DNA from: Prinia subflava
Taxonomy: Eukaryota; Chordata; Aves; Passeriformes; Cisticolidae
DNA length: 64,000 bases
Reading direction: 5' to 3'
Assembly (NCBI RefSeq): GCF_021018805.1
Contig: NC_086258.1
Span: 18,816,692-18,880,691, forward strand
The position numbers and the translations under genes were made by a program. Under the pieces are notes generated by a model that saw only the letters and a list, made by a program, of their open reading frames with translations, did no database searches and was not told the origin of the DNA. This document shows, piece after piece, positions 1-12,665 of this stretch. The first letter of the stretch is position 1. The number at the start of each line of letters is the position of its first letter.

Positions 1-1103
1 CATCTCTTACTTGCTGGAGTTGTAGGCCAATGTCTCAGCCTTTATTGCACAGTGTCGTCATTGCCTGTTCTAGGGGAGTCAGCAGTCTAGCAGGGAAACC
101 ACCCCTGGATAAAGATTTCAGCAGGAAGCAAACACGGTTTGGATCTGCCCTTGTTTACGTGAGCATTTGCCCCTTGCTAATGAGGCGCGCGTAAATCTGT
201 GGCATCTTAATTATATCTGACGAGCCATAAGGTGTAAGTCTGCACTGGAATATTCCCACTTCCCAAAGTTGGTGTGGCCTGGGGTTTTAGCCCAGGCTGA
301 CTGACAGCTCAGAGACAAAAGCGGGCGAGAGGGGCACTGTGATAGAGCACAAAGGGGCTGCCAGGGATGGGCGTTGCACTGAGCAGTGCCTGCATGTCCC
401 TGCAGGGTCCCCCTGCTCCTCTGGGCTGGCAGTGGGAAGCAGGAGTGTTCTGGAGAACCCTCTGCTTTGCTGTGTCGGAAACGGCCCCACACGCCGCAGG
501 AGAGAGGGGAGACTGAGAGGAAGAAAGGTGTGTTGCAGTCCTGAAGGCATCGCTAGGATTGCCAGTGCTACAGAATGAGCTAAATTTAGGTGGTAGTGTC
601 ATTAGACACGTGACCGCTTGGAGATAAGGAAAATGAAAACAGGTATTCTGAAAAGATACTGCCACATGATGTATTTCTACCTAAAAAAAAAAACACACCT
701 CTTTTCTCTAAAAAAACTCCGTAATTCAATCACTGCAACCTTCCAGTAAAATCTTCGTGTGTTGTTGCAGCAAAAATTTGTCCCAAGTTGAATTTGGTTT
801 TCTGCACCTAAACAAAGCCACCCCCGTTTGGGTGAGTAAACACGGATTTAGTTGGTGCTGTTGGGTTCCTAAATCCAGAAGTGTTAGCTCTGACTTAAGT
901 CATTTGGTAACTGCACCCATTGCAGTGTTAGAAAAAGCTGGACTGAGAAGCACCAGAAATCAAAGACAGTTATGTAAATAAACTGTCTGTCTGTTTTCTC
1001 TTTTAGTGCTGCTACCCTGGTGTAGGTTCCTTTACCACTCGGGTAATGGACCCTGGGGAGAAGTTTCCTGAGTGCTTGAGAAATTTAGGTGTACTTCTAT
1101 TGA

Positions 1104-1116
1104 TTTTTTTTTTTTT
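1104..1116. repeat. poly(T) run, 13 bases
   Basis: Uninterrupted run of 13 T in intron 1. No adjoining SINE or LINE body was recognised, so it is a simple homopolymer. Confidence 0.8.
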
Positions 1117-1711
1117 AATTTGGAAAGCTGCCCACTAACCAAATTGAGAGGCATTGTGTACAGTCTGCACTGCAGGCTGGGGTTGCTGAAAACAAACCTG
1201 ACACCACTGGAAACATGCAGTGGAACTGATCATGGGTTTGTGGCTATAACTGGGTTTTTTAGCTGTCTGCTGACCCAGTCCCTTTTGGGTTCCACTGATT
1301 AAGAACCAGCCAGGTAAGCCTGGCATGCTTGTCATTGTCTGTGCTGGGATGGGTACAAACCACAGGCATTATGTGGTCATCCTGGGTCTGAAGTTTGTTG
1401 GGTTTTTGGTGCTGTTACCTGCAGGTACATCTTTTGGCCATGCATGATTCTCTAGCATTCTTTGGCTGTGAGAGTCTCGTTTGATGTCCTTAAAACATTA
1501 AGCTGTCCTGCTGACAGCTAAACCCTAGACTCCAGAGGATTCTTGTTACACTCTTTTATTTCCCTTAAATCTGAAATGGGCAGAGGGTAAAGGTGCTCCT
1601 GGAGCCAGGGCTTTTGTGTGTCTATTCAGTGTATCAGGTCGTGATTCCACACAGAAGGCTGGCTGCATGTCTGCCTCCTGTTTGTCAGCTGCTTCAGGGT
1701 TGGAAATCCTG

Positions 1712-1725
1712 GTGTGTGTGTGTGT
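1712..1725. repeat. short (GT)n microsatellite
   Basis: About seven GT dinucleotides in intron 1. It is too short to be of note except as a possible length polymorphism. Confidence 0.7.
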
Positions 1726-4700
1726 TGGACAGAGCGAGTGTTGTAACTGAGGGACAAATAAAGTTGTTGGAAATTTTCAGTCCAGTGCAGCAGCACCTTT
1801 GGCTTCCAGTGCAAAGGTCAAAAGCAGCTTTCTTTACCCAGTTAAAATTCTCAAGCTTTCCTGTAATTTTTGCTGTTGCTTCTGGAAGTTCAACACTTGC
1901 TGTTGCTCTTTCCTTTGGGACTGGTAGGCAGAATGCCACTTAAGCCCAGGCACACAATTACTGATGTTAATCAGTAGTAGAAACTTTCTCTTGAGATGGA
2001 GCTTAGCAGTTGGTGCAAAGCCCCACCAGCTCCTCCAAGAATTGTGTATGTGAACACACAATTCCTGCCTTTGGTTCCCCTGTTGATAGACATTAGCAGC
2101 ATAACAATGATGTGAATAAAAGAAGAGCCAGGATTTCTTTCTCTCTGGCTTCAAGTGCTCCTTTCCTGCTTTCCATGGCTGTATCACCCATTTAAGACAC
2201 TGGGAATTCACTGTTGCTGAGTGTTGTAAAACCTTAGCAGACCTGGAAGGAGAAAGCTTCCCTTTCCAAATATATTTGGCTTCCATGTCTTGCCTGACCC
2301 AACAAATGTGCAGAGCAGTTCCTCTGGCTGGCTAAAGCCATATCTCTGAATGTTAATTTAGAAGGGAAGTTTGGAAGGACTATGAACTGCTGTGAACACC
2401 TGATGCTTTTTCTAACAAATTATCAGGAGTACTTGGGATCCAGCTGAATTTTAATTTCAGGATCTCTCTGCTGTAGTTCAGCATTCTTACACTGCCTTTG
2501 GGAACTTTATGGAAATGCTTGAACATACTGGGTATTAGTCAAGGCTCTGGGGACTTTAAAATGCTGCTGCCCTTCCTCTTGCCTCTCCCTGAAAGCCTCA
2601 GAACTCTCTGCCACCTTTCATTTTCGCAAAGCTCTGGGCAAGGCAGAAGGGCCTCTTGTGCAGCTGGAGGAAATGGAAGGTGCAGGAGTTGTGTTTCAGC
2701 ACCTTATCTGAAGGCCTTCAGCCAGCCAGGCCTCCCGAGGCCCCTGTGCCTGCTCTGGAGTGAGGGCTCGGTGTGATGCTGTGACACACAGGCAGTGCTG
2801 GCTGATGGCTGTGTAGGGACCATTGCAGGACCCCAGCTTTGCCCTAAGAGGTGCAATTTAAAAAAAGTTGTCAGCAGCCTTTATGTAAGGTCCAGAATAC
2901 AGTTTCGTTTGGATGACTCTCTTACCTCATTCAGCTTTGCTTTGGAAACGGATTCAAACTATCAGGACTTCTCAGACATAAGCTGGTGGCTGATAAACTC
3001 ATTACCTGTGAGTTATCTGATGTTATCTCCAAAAGGCTCTCCATGAATTCAACTCTGCTTCATCCCACACAGACCTTCTGTTCTTTTCTACCCTTTGCTC
3101 CTGTAATTTCCTGACCTCCAGATATTGGATCATGGATCTAATACAAGGTCACAGGAGGAGTTTCTGAAGATCCTCAAGGTCTGTGTTTTCCCTCTATCCA
3201 TTCACAGCCACTCTGAGCCCTCTCTGCTGGGATCCCAGCCCACCAGCATGTGTCCTTCACACCTTAATCCTGGCTAGTGACTCTGCAATTTATTTACGAC
3301 TGAGGCATGAAAACAGCCTTAAAAATCTCACGTCTTCAGACCTGGTGAGGTGTTGGCTGTCTGGAAGTGCAGTGATGCAGTGTGGGTACCTTGGGCAGGT
3401 GAAGAGGGATAGCAGGATCCTTTTTGAGGAAATGCTGGCCGCAGTGCCAAACTCTGGTTCTGTTGCAGCACACAAATTCCATGCCCATAAACTATTAATA
3501 GTGGGTTTTACTGAGTGAGGAAGCTGTATCTAACCCTCTTCTTGCATCTGACATTTCAGTTAGTCTCCCAGGGGGGTTCTTTGAAACCACCTGATGTTAG
3601 CAGCTGTTAGAGACAGAAGAGAAAAGGCTTACTGGAATTTTTGCAGTTCTGCATAACATAGAACCAATTAATGTGTGACCTTTCCATCCTGTGAGTATCC
3701 ATTGCAAGGTTAGGTACCCTTGAGTCAATTCCCTGTTTTACTTTGATTTGTTTGGCTCTTGTGATATAGACTTGGGGATCATCATTAATATTTTACTGCA
3801 AAAGTGGAATCAGGCAGAATTCACAGTGTGGAAGTCTCAGGAGTACTAAATATTGTACATTGTTACTGCTTTGTGTACTGTGTGCAGAGTGAATTGGTAA
3901 TTCAGGAGTTGAAAGTGGCTGTCTGGGCTAAGCCATTTTTTATAATTATTCCAAATGAAGACAGGAGTGTTATTTTTAAAATGGATGAAGCCTGTCCTCA
4001 AGCAAGCTGTGTTTGTGATGTGCTCTCTTCCAAGGTGTGTTCCCTTTCAGTGTGCTGCTATAGCTTAAAAAACCCCCAAACTAAATTAGTAATGCTTTTA
4101 GGACTAGTAAACAAGCTAATGTGCACTAAAAGCTTTAGAAGGAATCAATCAATGCCCGTGACAGGCTCTGAAATACCTGTGTGGGTGAGACATTTTCCTG
4201 CAGCTTTCTCATGCAAGTTTATTTGCTGATGTGGTGCAACTCTGGTGCACACTTTGGCAAAAAAGGGACTTCAGGCAATTTTACAAAGTTTCTTTTTTGG
4301 CTGAAGATTCTTTATTGAAGTTAAATAGCAGCAGCATTTGACAGATGCATTTTGGGCAAGGTCTTGCTTGCCTATGGCAGCTGTCCTCAGGGCCTCCTCT
4401 CTTCAGAGGAAAGACATTTTTAATGTTCAACATCTGTGTTGGTGTGGGAAATAATTGGTGTTTGGAAAGCTAAAAGCCTCTTCTCCTTTGACTGTTTAAT
4501 TGCTTGGGGGATTTCAAAGGCTCAGAAGGTGATGACACCTTCCTAAACGCTACTTAGGAAAAACCCTGCCTCATTTTTTCCATTCTGCTGTTACCTCCCA
4601 CCATGTGCAGGGTCTTTGCCCAAAGGGACCTGTGTTTAGGTCATCCTGAGTATAGGAGCTGATCATTTGAGCTGAAATCCTTGTGCTTGCTTTTGAGGTT

Positions 4701-7700
4701 GGCAGTTGTGACTTTCCTGAAACTGAGAGATGTGAGATGATTGCTGAGCTTCTGCATTTTACTCCAGAGTGCTTGACCTGTAACTCAGCTCAGGCTCTGC
4801 CTTGTGTAGCTGCTGTGTCCCATTCCTGAGACCTTTTGACCTGTGACAAGGTATGAGAATGCTAACTCCTAGGGGGGAAAAAAACTGAAGGGAGACTCCA
4901 TGGTAATGTTTGGCTTTTTTCCATTTGCTTTTAGGCTGCTAAATAGAGATGTGCATGTTTGTCTGAATCAAAAACATTCTGCTAACTTGAATTTGTGAAG
5001 TTAGGCAAAAGTGGTTTTTTCTTAATGACAGTATCCTGGGACTGGGATAGGGCCTTTTCTTTCTGAATGTTAAATGTTTCTGCTCTAAAGGGAGCAGGAA
5101 ACTTTGAGGGGTAATGATTGTTAGGGGTGACTAAAAACATCAAGTACTATGAACAGCATGTGGTTTTGGCAGTAAAGATGCTAGAGATTGCTGATTACTG
5201 TAATAGCTGCAGCACTTTCAGATGTGCCTGAATTTCAAGTTGACAGGTGTCTTTTTAGATTTAATGCTGTTTGTGGTCTGTGCTGACTGAATTTCAGAAG
5301 ACGCTGTGCCTGTGGTGGTACAGAGCACACAGCCCAGCTTGGTGCAGTTGGAGACTTACAGACTTGGATGCATTTCTGGATAGAAAACATCTCATTCCTG
5401 TGCATTTCAGGGTTATTGTTACATCCCTTGTGTGTTTGACTGCACATCTGGCCAAAAGAAAGGGATGGAGTCGTGTCTGCTGTGCTTTCTGCCCCATTTT
5501 TGGGAGCACTTGGACCAGGCCAAGTGGAAGAGAAACAAGAGGAAATTGTGAATGTTTACTGGGCTCAAATCTTCAGCGTGTGGTGTAGGTGAAAACAGAT
5601 CTAGTGCTGCTGGATGTGGATTTGATAACTATGCTGGATATGTGTGTGTGCAGGAGAGGTGAGGGGAGGTACAGGTGATGTTATCTTTGTTTTCTGCTCT
5701 TAATTGTATTAGGGTTTAGAGCAACTTAATGGAGAGACAGATCCAATAAGTACCTGCAGATGGAATTTCTTCCTCTCACAGAATGACCAAGGCCAAAACC
5801 ATGGGTTGAGAGTGGGCAGATTTGAAGACTAAGAAGTCTGTACCTCTGTACACGTTTTGGACTGCCTTTTAAAGAAATGGCATCACTTTTATGCTTTGTT
5901 CAGCCTTCTCCATCAGTCAAGTGCAGGTTGTACCAGAGAAGCTCTGACTGCAGTTCAGTTCAGGTTACTGGGAAGACTTAAGCTAAATAGCATTGATGCT
6001 TCTGTGCTGGGAGATAAGTGTGTGCACCGTGTACCTGCTGACTGCTGGTCTAAAATTTAACAAATGAATATTAACATGTGGAATTGATGTCTTAGACCAG
6101 TATCTTAATGAGCCTCTGAGTTTTGGTGGGTTTTTGGATTTGCTCGCTGTGTTAGCTGCTGGCATGGTGTATGAGGTTGCTTGGATATACAAGGTGCTTT
6201 TTATGCACATATGCTGAGATCTTGAAAGTGGGACACATCAAGCTACACCATAAATAATCTGTCCAGTTTTTCAAAGGGTTTGAACAACCAGCTCCCTGAT
6301 GATGTATGTTGGATGCTCTAGGTAGGTAGGCTTCTTTGGGGCTGCAAAGCTGGGTTTTTTCCATGCTTTTGCCATTGTCTTTAAAATCATAACCTCTGTT
6401 TCTTTCCTCAACAGCGGGTGTTGCTGCTCTCTGTGTGAAAGAATGGGCAGTGTGAGGGCTGTTGGCAGGAGGTGAGATCAAGGACTGGCAGCAGAGCAGG
6501 CCAGGAGAGGACAGGAGCACTTGGTGTCTTCCTGTAGCTTCCAGGAAAAATTAAATTCACAGGGGTACATTAGGAAAAAGGAAACCATGCTCAGCTTGCA
6601 TTTGCAGTGGTATCACTTCACAGCCTCTGGTTACAACCTCTTGAGTTGCAGAGAAGCTGCAGAGCCATACCCTTGGTCCATTAAGCAGGATTGGTTTTGT
6701 ACAATAAAACTGCAGCAGTGGTACCGTGTGGTTCTGTATTCAGCACACATCAGACACAGTCTCAGTGGTTTGCTCTTACTGCTGCCTCTAAAACCTTTAG
6801 CTTTTCTCCTTGTGAGGGAGAGGTTTGGAGACAGACAAGTGAAGAGGGCTATTTAATCACCAGCTGAAAAGATGAGGAGCTTAAGGCTTTTAACTATTTT
6901 TGTTAGCCTGGAGCTGAGGGTTCTGGTACCTTATTCCTATGGAAGTGGCTGGGTATGGTTGTCATTTGTCAGTGGATGATGAATCTTGTGCTTAGTAAAA
7001 TACACTAATACGGTGAGCTGGAATTAGTTCCATCAGGACTGATTTACTTTTTTACCTACTTTTGAAAGGATATAACTTCTTTGAGAATAAAAGAACTTTG
7101 TGTATGAATCATTTGGCTGTAAGAAATACTCTTTTCTGCTGATAAAGGATACTTAGCAAATAAGTAGCACTTTTCATCTTCAAAGCGTTTCCTGGGCTCT
7201 GATGTGGCAGTGGGTGTTGGAAAGGTGACAAACTCTCCCCTCAGGTGGCTCTGGGTAAGACAGCCAGCATTAGTGCTGCCAGGTGGCGTTTTCCTGGTGT
7301 GTGCTCAGTGCTTTCTCTGTTTGACCATTTCCAGGGCTTAAGAGCATGAGCTGGCTGCTCAGTGGAAAAACTTTGACATTCCTCAGTGCAGTTACAGCTA
7401 GAGATTTGTCTGGGAAAATTACTTTCAGGCAGAGCCACAATACATTGGTTATCTGGCATATGTGTGAAATGGGATGCTTGGGAACTCACCACTTGGTGTT
7501 GAGTAACTCAAGTTTGACTTGGTTTCACTTATGTGAGGAGCTAAACTGAATAACCCAGTGTTTTAAAAGTTAGTTTAGGTGTGATTACAGTGAGCTGGGG
7601 GTTTTGCAAGGCTGGATGAGTAGTCAGTGAAGAGCAGCCAATATTAACTCTTACTTTAGATCATAGTGATGTTTCTAAAATCAAGTGGGTGTTTCAGCCC

Positions 7701-8809
7701 TCTTGGCCCAAGATCTGTTGCTGGAGAGCTGGTCCTAGATCTGAGTCTCAGTGAAATTGTTGGCAGCAGCTGTACTGAAACAGCTGGAGCCTGAGTAGTG
7801 CTGATCACCAAGGAACCTGTGCATTTTCCTTTACCCTCATGGCAATAAAGTGGATATTGTGCTTTACCTGCTGCTGGAGAGGAGTTGGAGGTGTCAGCAG
7901 TGTGAGGGGCTGCTGCCCATCCCAAGTGTCCAGTGCTGCCTCTGCTCTCTGCCCTCATATCTTTGCTTTTTCAGTATTTGGAGTGAGTGTGCACAGAGCA
8001 CTGCTTAATATTTTTGTTGAGAGTTGACGGGATTTCCAGCAAGGCCCTACTTGTCCTTTGGCTTTGTCTGCTTTTGAAGATGAAGGTTTTTTCCCTCTTG
8101 GAAGGTGGTTTATGCATCTAATCCAACTGAATAAATCTCATGACTATTGCAAGTGATATTTATGCTTCTGCTCAGCCTTTGAGTTCAAGTTCCTTGAAAC
8201 AACATTACTCTGGAGACAAAATAGCCACATTTTGTAAATTTAGAGTTACTACACAGTTGGATAACTGGCTGGAAATGATACATCATGAACCGCCTCTTCA
8301 GATTTTTTGTCCTTAGCTCATGCAACTGCTGTCAGAAGCCTTTTCTCTGTCCTTGTGCTGCAGGTTGTTGAAGTTGCTTTGATTTCCCATGCTGTGGTAC
8401 AGCCTTGTCTTAGTGAACTGTCCATGGGTTCAGTTTAAAGCAGAAAGTGGGAGCAGGGAAGAGAGGAATCTTCATCCTTTATTTAAAACTTGCCTTTGTA
8501 TTTTTTGTTTCTTAAAGTCTGCAGATATGGATGATTCATTTGCTTCCTGTAAGGGGTGGTCAGGCCAACATTTCAAGTGTATTCCAAAGAGCTTGAGAAG
8601 TTCTTCCTTATTGTAGTAGTACATAATCACAGAGCTTCCTCGACTGTGCATCTCTGTACATTCCTGAAATACAAGAAAGAGGAGAGCACCCTGTGGAATG
8701 CCACAGCAGGAAAGGTGACACTGTACAGGAAACACCAGCATTCTTGGCTGCTTAGTTTAGGAAGAAACCTCACAATGCCTTTCTTAATTCATTAACTGAT
8801 ATTGTTATC

Positions 8810-8845
8810 ATCCTAATGTCAATCTTTCATCCTAATGTCAATCTT
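8810..8845. repeat. two-copy 18-bp direct repeat
   Basis: The unit CATCCTAATGTCAATCTT occurs twice head to tail in intron 1. This is a recent small tandem duplication with no sign of function. Confidence 0.75.
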
Positions 8846-11800
8846 GTGGAACCTCACTTTGTGTTAAAATTGGACAAGCAGATCCAGAGCATGTCATTGA
8901 CACAGCATTGACTCAGTAACTGCTTTTTCACCCACAACACCTGACCTGCATAGCTGATTTGGCTTTTTGGTGCTTTTGACTGTGGGGCCAGAAACTTCCT
9001 CTGTTTAGTTTTGTGTGGTGGTGAGGATTGTGCTGGTACATGATGGAGACAAATGTCATTTGGTTCACAAATGAGATCTGTCCCATGATGATAAAGCAAA
9101 GTGTGGGGTAACTTTATTGTAACAAAATGTGTGCTGGGCAGGAGCTCCCTATGAGCACTCTAGGCAGGTGCTGCTGAGGGCAGCACTGCAGGAGCAGCCT
9201 GCTCTGTCTCTCAGAGAAGTTCTGTTAAAGAGTTTACTCTTTGCTTTGATTCCTTGAATTAGGAACCTGTCCCAGCCTGGATGAGAAAAGTTGTAATTTC
9301 TAGCATAAACATGCAAACAGTTTACACCCATCTCCTCTAGTAAAAAGCAAATCTAACTCCTAAATAGCTGCGTGTCTTTATAAATGTGCTATTATGTGCT
9401 GAAGCACAACTGTTTTCTCCCTTTTCACCCTCAGACTGTATATCCCAGAGAGGCTCTTTCCTCACTATTCCTGCAACCCTTGTCCACCCTTACTCCAGCT
9501 CACACCTTGTTTTCTTCGTCAGAGTTGGCTCTGGCTGCCCTGCTCAGTCTCGAGTGCCTTGTTGAATGCTATTCATGTTTCTTTCCTGAGCCCAAGTGTT
9601 AGATGAAAACAATTCCCACATCAAGCACTCTTTGTATTTCGCAGGAATATTATGTGATCTGCTCTCGTGGTTCTTGTTCTGTTGTGGAGCTTAGAGAAAA
9701 TTTAATTTATGGAAAATAAATATCACCAATATGGTAATTGCTCTAGTCACTTCAGTGAGTGTGTAAACTCTTTAGTTAGAAGAGTCTTTCTGGTTTTTTT
9801 CAGTGTTGACACTCTGAGCTTTGGAAGAAATCCAGGCTGAATTCCTGGCTTCTTCTTAATTGTGCTGTCTGTATTTTTTTCAGTTCCCAGTATCATAATT
9901 TAGTACCAAATTGCCATCTATAGGTATTGGTTACCATTTGAAATCTATCTGCTTGTGCACAATGGTTAAAATAATTGTGATTTGAATCTCCTTTTATTTT
10001 AGTGTAGTCAATGCAGCCCGAATGTGTGTGTTGCACTAATTCCATGTACTCTGCTGCTTAATTGGCACTGGATGCAAACATACTACGTGTATTTACACTT
10101 CATGTCTCCCTCATATGGATGCTTTGGTTTCTTTTGTTGGTGCCCCACACAGTTGCTTTCTCTTGAGCTCCAGCAGTCTCTGATTAGCTTGAGTACAGCT
10201 GCACAGGGCAGCTCTGGAGGAAATGCTCTTATCTGAGAGCTCCCAAAGCTGCCATGCTCTCTCTAAAGTGAGCACTGCTAACAGGGAGCTGCAAAAGTGA
10301 CTTTTTAATCCTTTTAGTGGTTATACCAGATTGGAAACTGGCAGTGCTGGAAACCCAGCCTGTTGGATTTGACAAACAGCGTTTGACTTTGGCCATGGTC
10401 ATTTGGGTAGAGAGGTCTCATCACCCACCCTACCTCTCATAGTATTGAGTGCACTTTACTGTCCTGATGACTGACAAGAACCTTAACTTTCTCTTGTGAT
10501 AATCTCTTCTAATCTGGCAGTGATAAGTGCTTGCTGTCAGGAGAGCTTTGATGCAAAATGAAGGGACTGAAAAATCACCTTTGAAGGTGATGTTTGTAGG
10601 GCAGATTCCCATCTCTGTGCTCCTGTATCTGTGCCTCTGAATGAGAGTTGTGCTCTTGTGCTGCTGAGGGAGCAACAAACTCAGGGTAGAGAGTTCTTTT
10701 CCACAACTGGGATCTTTGTGGCTGCTTGGTGCTGTTTTGGCTAGCAAGCTGTTCTATAAAAGTTCTTCTGGAAAGCAGCCTAAGGAACCTTTATGAAGTG
10801 CCAGTTGTTCTTGTTAGTGCTGCTAACTTCACCCAGCTTTAGCACAGTTCAGGTTGCCTGCCTCTGATCTGTAGTGCTGGCAACGCTTGAATAAAGTCTT
10901 AAAAGAAAAGATCAAGGATTAGAGACAAAATGATATTCAGAGCATCATTGTCCAACCTGTGTATTCAACCAAGCATGGTAAAAAAGACACCAAATTGCAG
11001 GTCTTAGGTATTTGCTAGCTGGGCTCTTGGCTCAGCTGGTTCCTGCTGTGCTGTAAGAGGATCGGGTGCTGCTGCTGTACACAAAAGTTTGTTGTTGTAG
11101 CGTGTTATTTTTTCATAGCTTTCTCTTTCTTTCTTTGGATTTTGTTACCATTTGGCTGCTTCAGAGCTCCTGAAGTGTTCATGCCTCTTTGATTAGGTTT
11201 AGTTTTCTCTTAACACCTGGAGAGACTCAAAGACCCTTTCTTTTCACGTCTCTTATCTTTGCTATTTTCATTGTTCTCTGGGAATTAAGTTATTCAGGGC
11301 AATAGCATGTTCATTGCTCTTGAGAGTGGTCCCTACCCTGCTCTGGATGGCTGGCAGGGCATCCATTTACCCTCTCAATTTTCTAGTTTCGTTGAGAAAA
11401 GATCCCTAGATATTCTCAAAATGCTTAACTGGTTAATTATGACCTCCTAGCCTGGGAGTGTTGCATCTGAACTGGGGATTGATGTTGAGCTTTTAGGTTT
11501 TCCCCACTAGTGAACAATGCTGGCATGTGAGCTAAAAGAGCATCTCCTCCCCACTAAATTGCTTTAGGTGTATAAAATGAAGCAGGATTATCTGTATTCC
11601 GAAGAAGAATAAAACAAAGGATGTTTCTTCTGTTCTTATGGAAATGAGGCTCTGGGAGGAACATTGCAAGGTTAGTATGTGCTGTGTGCCTAGCTAGTGC
11701 TGCTACTTAGGCTTAGTCTCATCCAAACATTGCCTTTGAGTTTATCTCCTGCTTTCAGGAAAACCAGGCACCTGCCATGTTCAGCCACAGTGTGATTTAG

Positions 11801-12639
11801 CAAAGTGGCAAATCTTCATTAGAGACCAGGAAGAGAATCTTTTAATCAGAAATGACAACATGCAGTCTGTGATTTACACCCAGGCCTCAAGTGATGAGTG
11901 AAATCACCCTTCTCAACTCCCACCTTGCTATATATAGCTGTTTTCACTGGGGGCAGGTGCTACTGAAATGTCACTTGGGTGACATCTGAGTGGTGTGTGT
12001 CTCAGAGCCGAGAGAGGCATTGTCTTCCTGGGATGTATTGAAACGTGCGTGTCTCTGCCAAGAGATGTTGTAATGGTGAGATAGGTATCGATCAGAGCTT
12101 CTCTTGAAGTGTTTTGAAACTCTAACACTTCCTTGAATCATCTCAGTGCTCCATTCACAAAAGCTGCTCTTGTTAAAATGTCACGCTGTTAGGTGTGTCT
12201 TGGTTTTATCCCACCCTATTCTGCCACTGTAGGGGTTATTTTTTCAGGATACTCTATACTTTTTCAGTTCCCTTCTTTTGTGCACATCACAAGGGTTTAT
12301 TTTCTCCCCATTGTTATGAACAGAAGTGTTGTTTGAGTGCCCAGACAGTTGGTAACATCTGGCAGTCTGCTTTCTGGTGGAGTGTTAAGTATCTTCAGAG
12401 TTCTGTTTTTATAATTGTCCTCTGAAAGAGCGAGCCATGGTGACTTTCCCAATGGAATATTTATCTGTCACGTGCTGTCTCTGCAGTGTTGTTGTGGGAC
12501 TATACTTCTGACATGGACAATTCCTGCAAGAGGAAATTAGTTTGTCTTGATCCATCCTTTCAGCCCTGGAGTGTTTCTTGAACTTTGTGGAAGGGTCTGA
12601 GATGGTACATGTGGTAGAAGAGAAGTAGGATTCAGTTGC

Positions 12640-12665
12640 AAATTGCCATTATTTATTGGCAATTT
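12640..12665. repeat. short perfect inverted repeat (9-bp arms, 8-base loop)
   Basis: AAATTGCCA at 12640-12648 is mirrored as TGGCAATTT at 12657-12665 around an AT-rich 8-base spacer. It could form a small stem or be a dyad site resembling a nuclear-factor palindrome (TTGGCN-like). A 9-bp palindrome in 64 kb is also expected by chance. Confidence 0.5.

Noticed and set aside
1834..2286. 150-codon antisense frame in intron 1
   Set aside because: No domain, mixed Lys/Gln/Ser/Trp composition, no splice or promoter context. It is consistent with chance.
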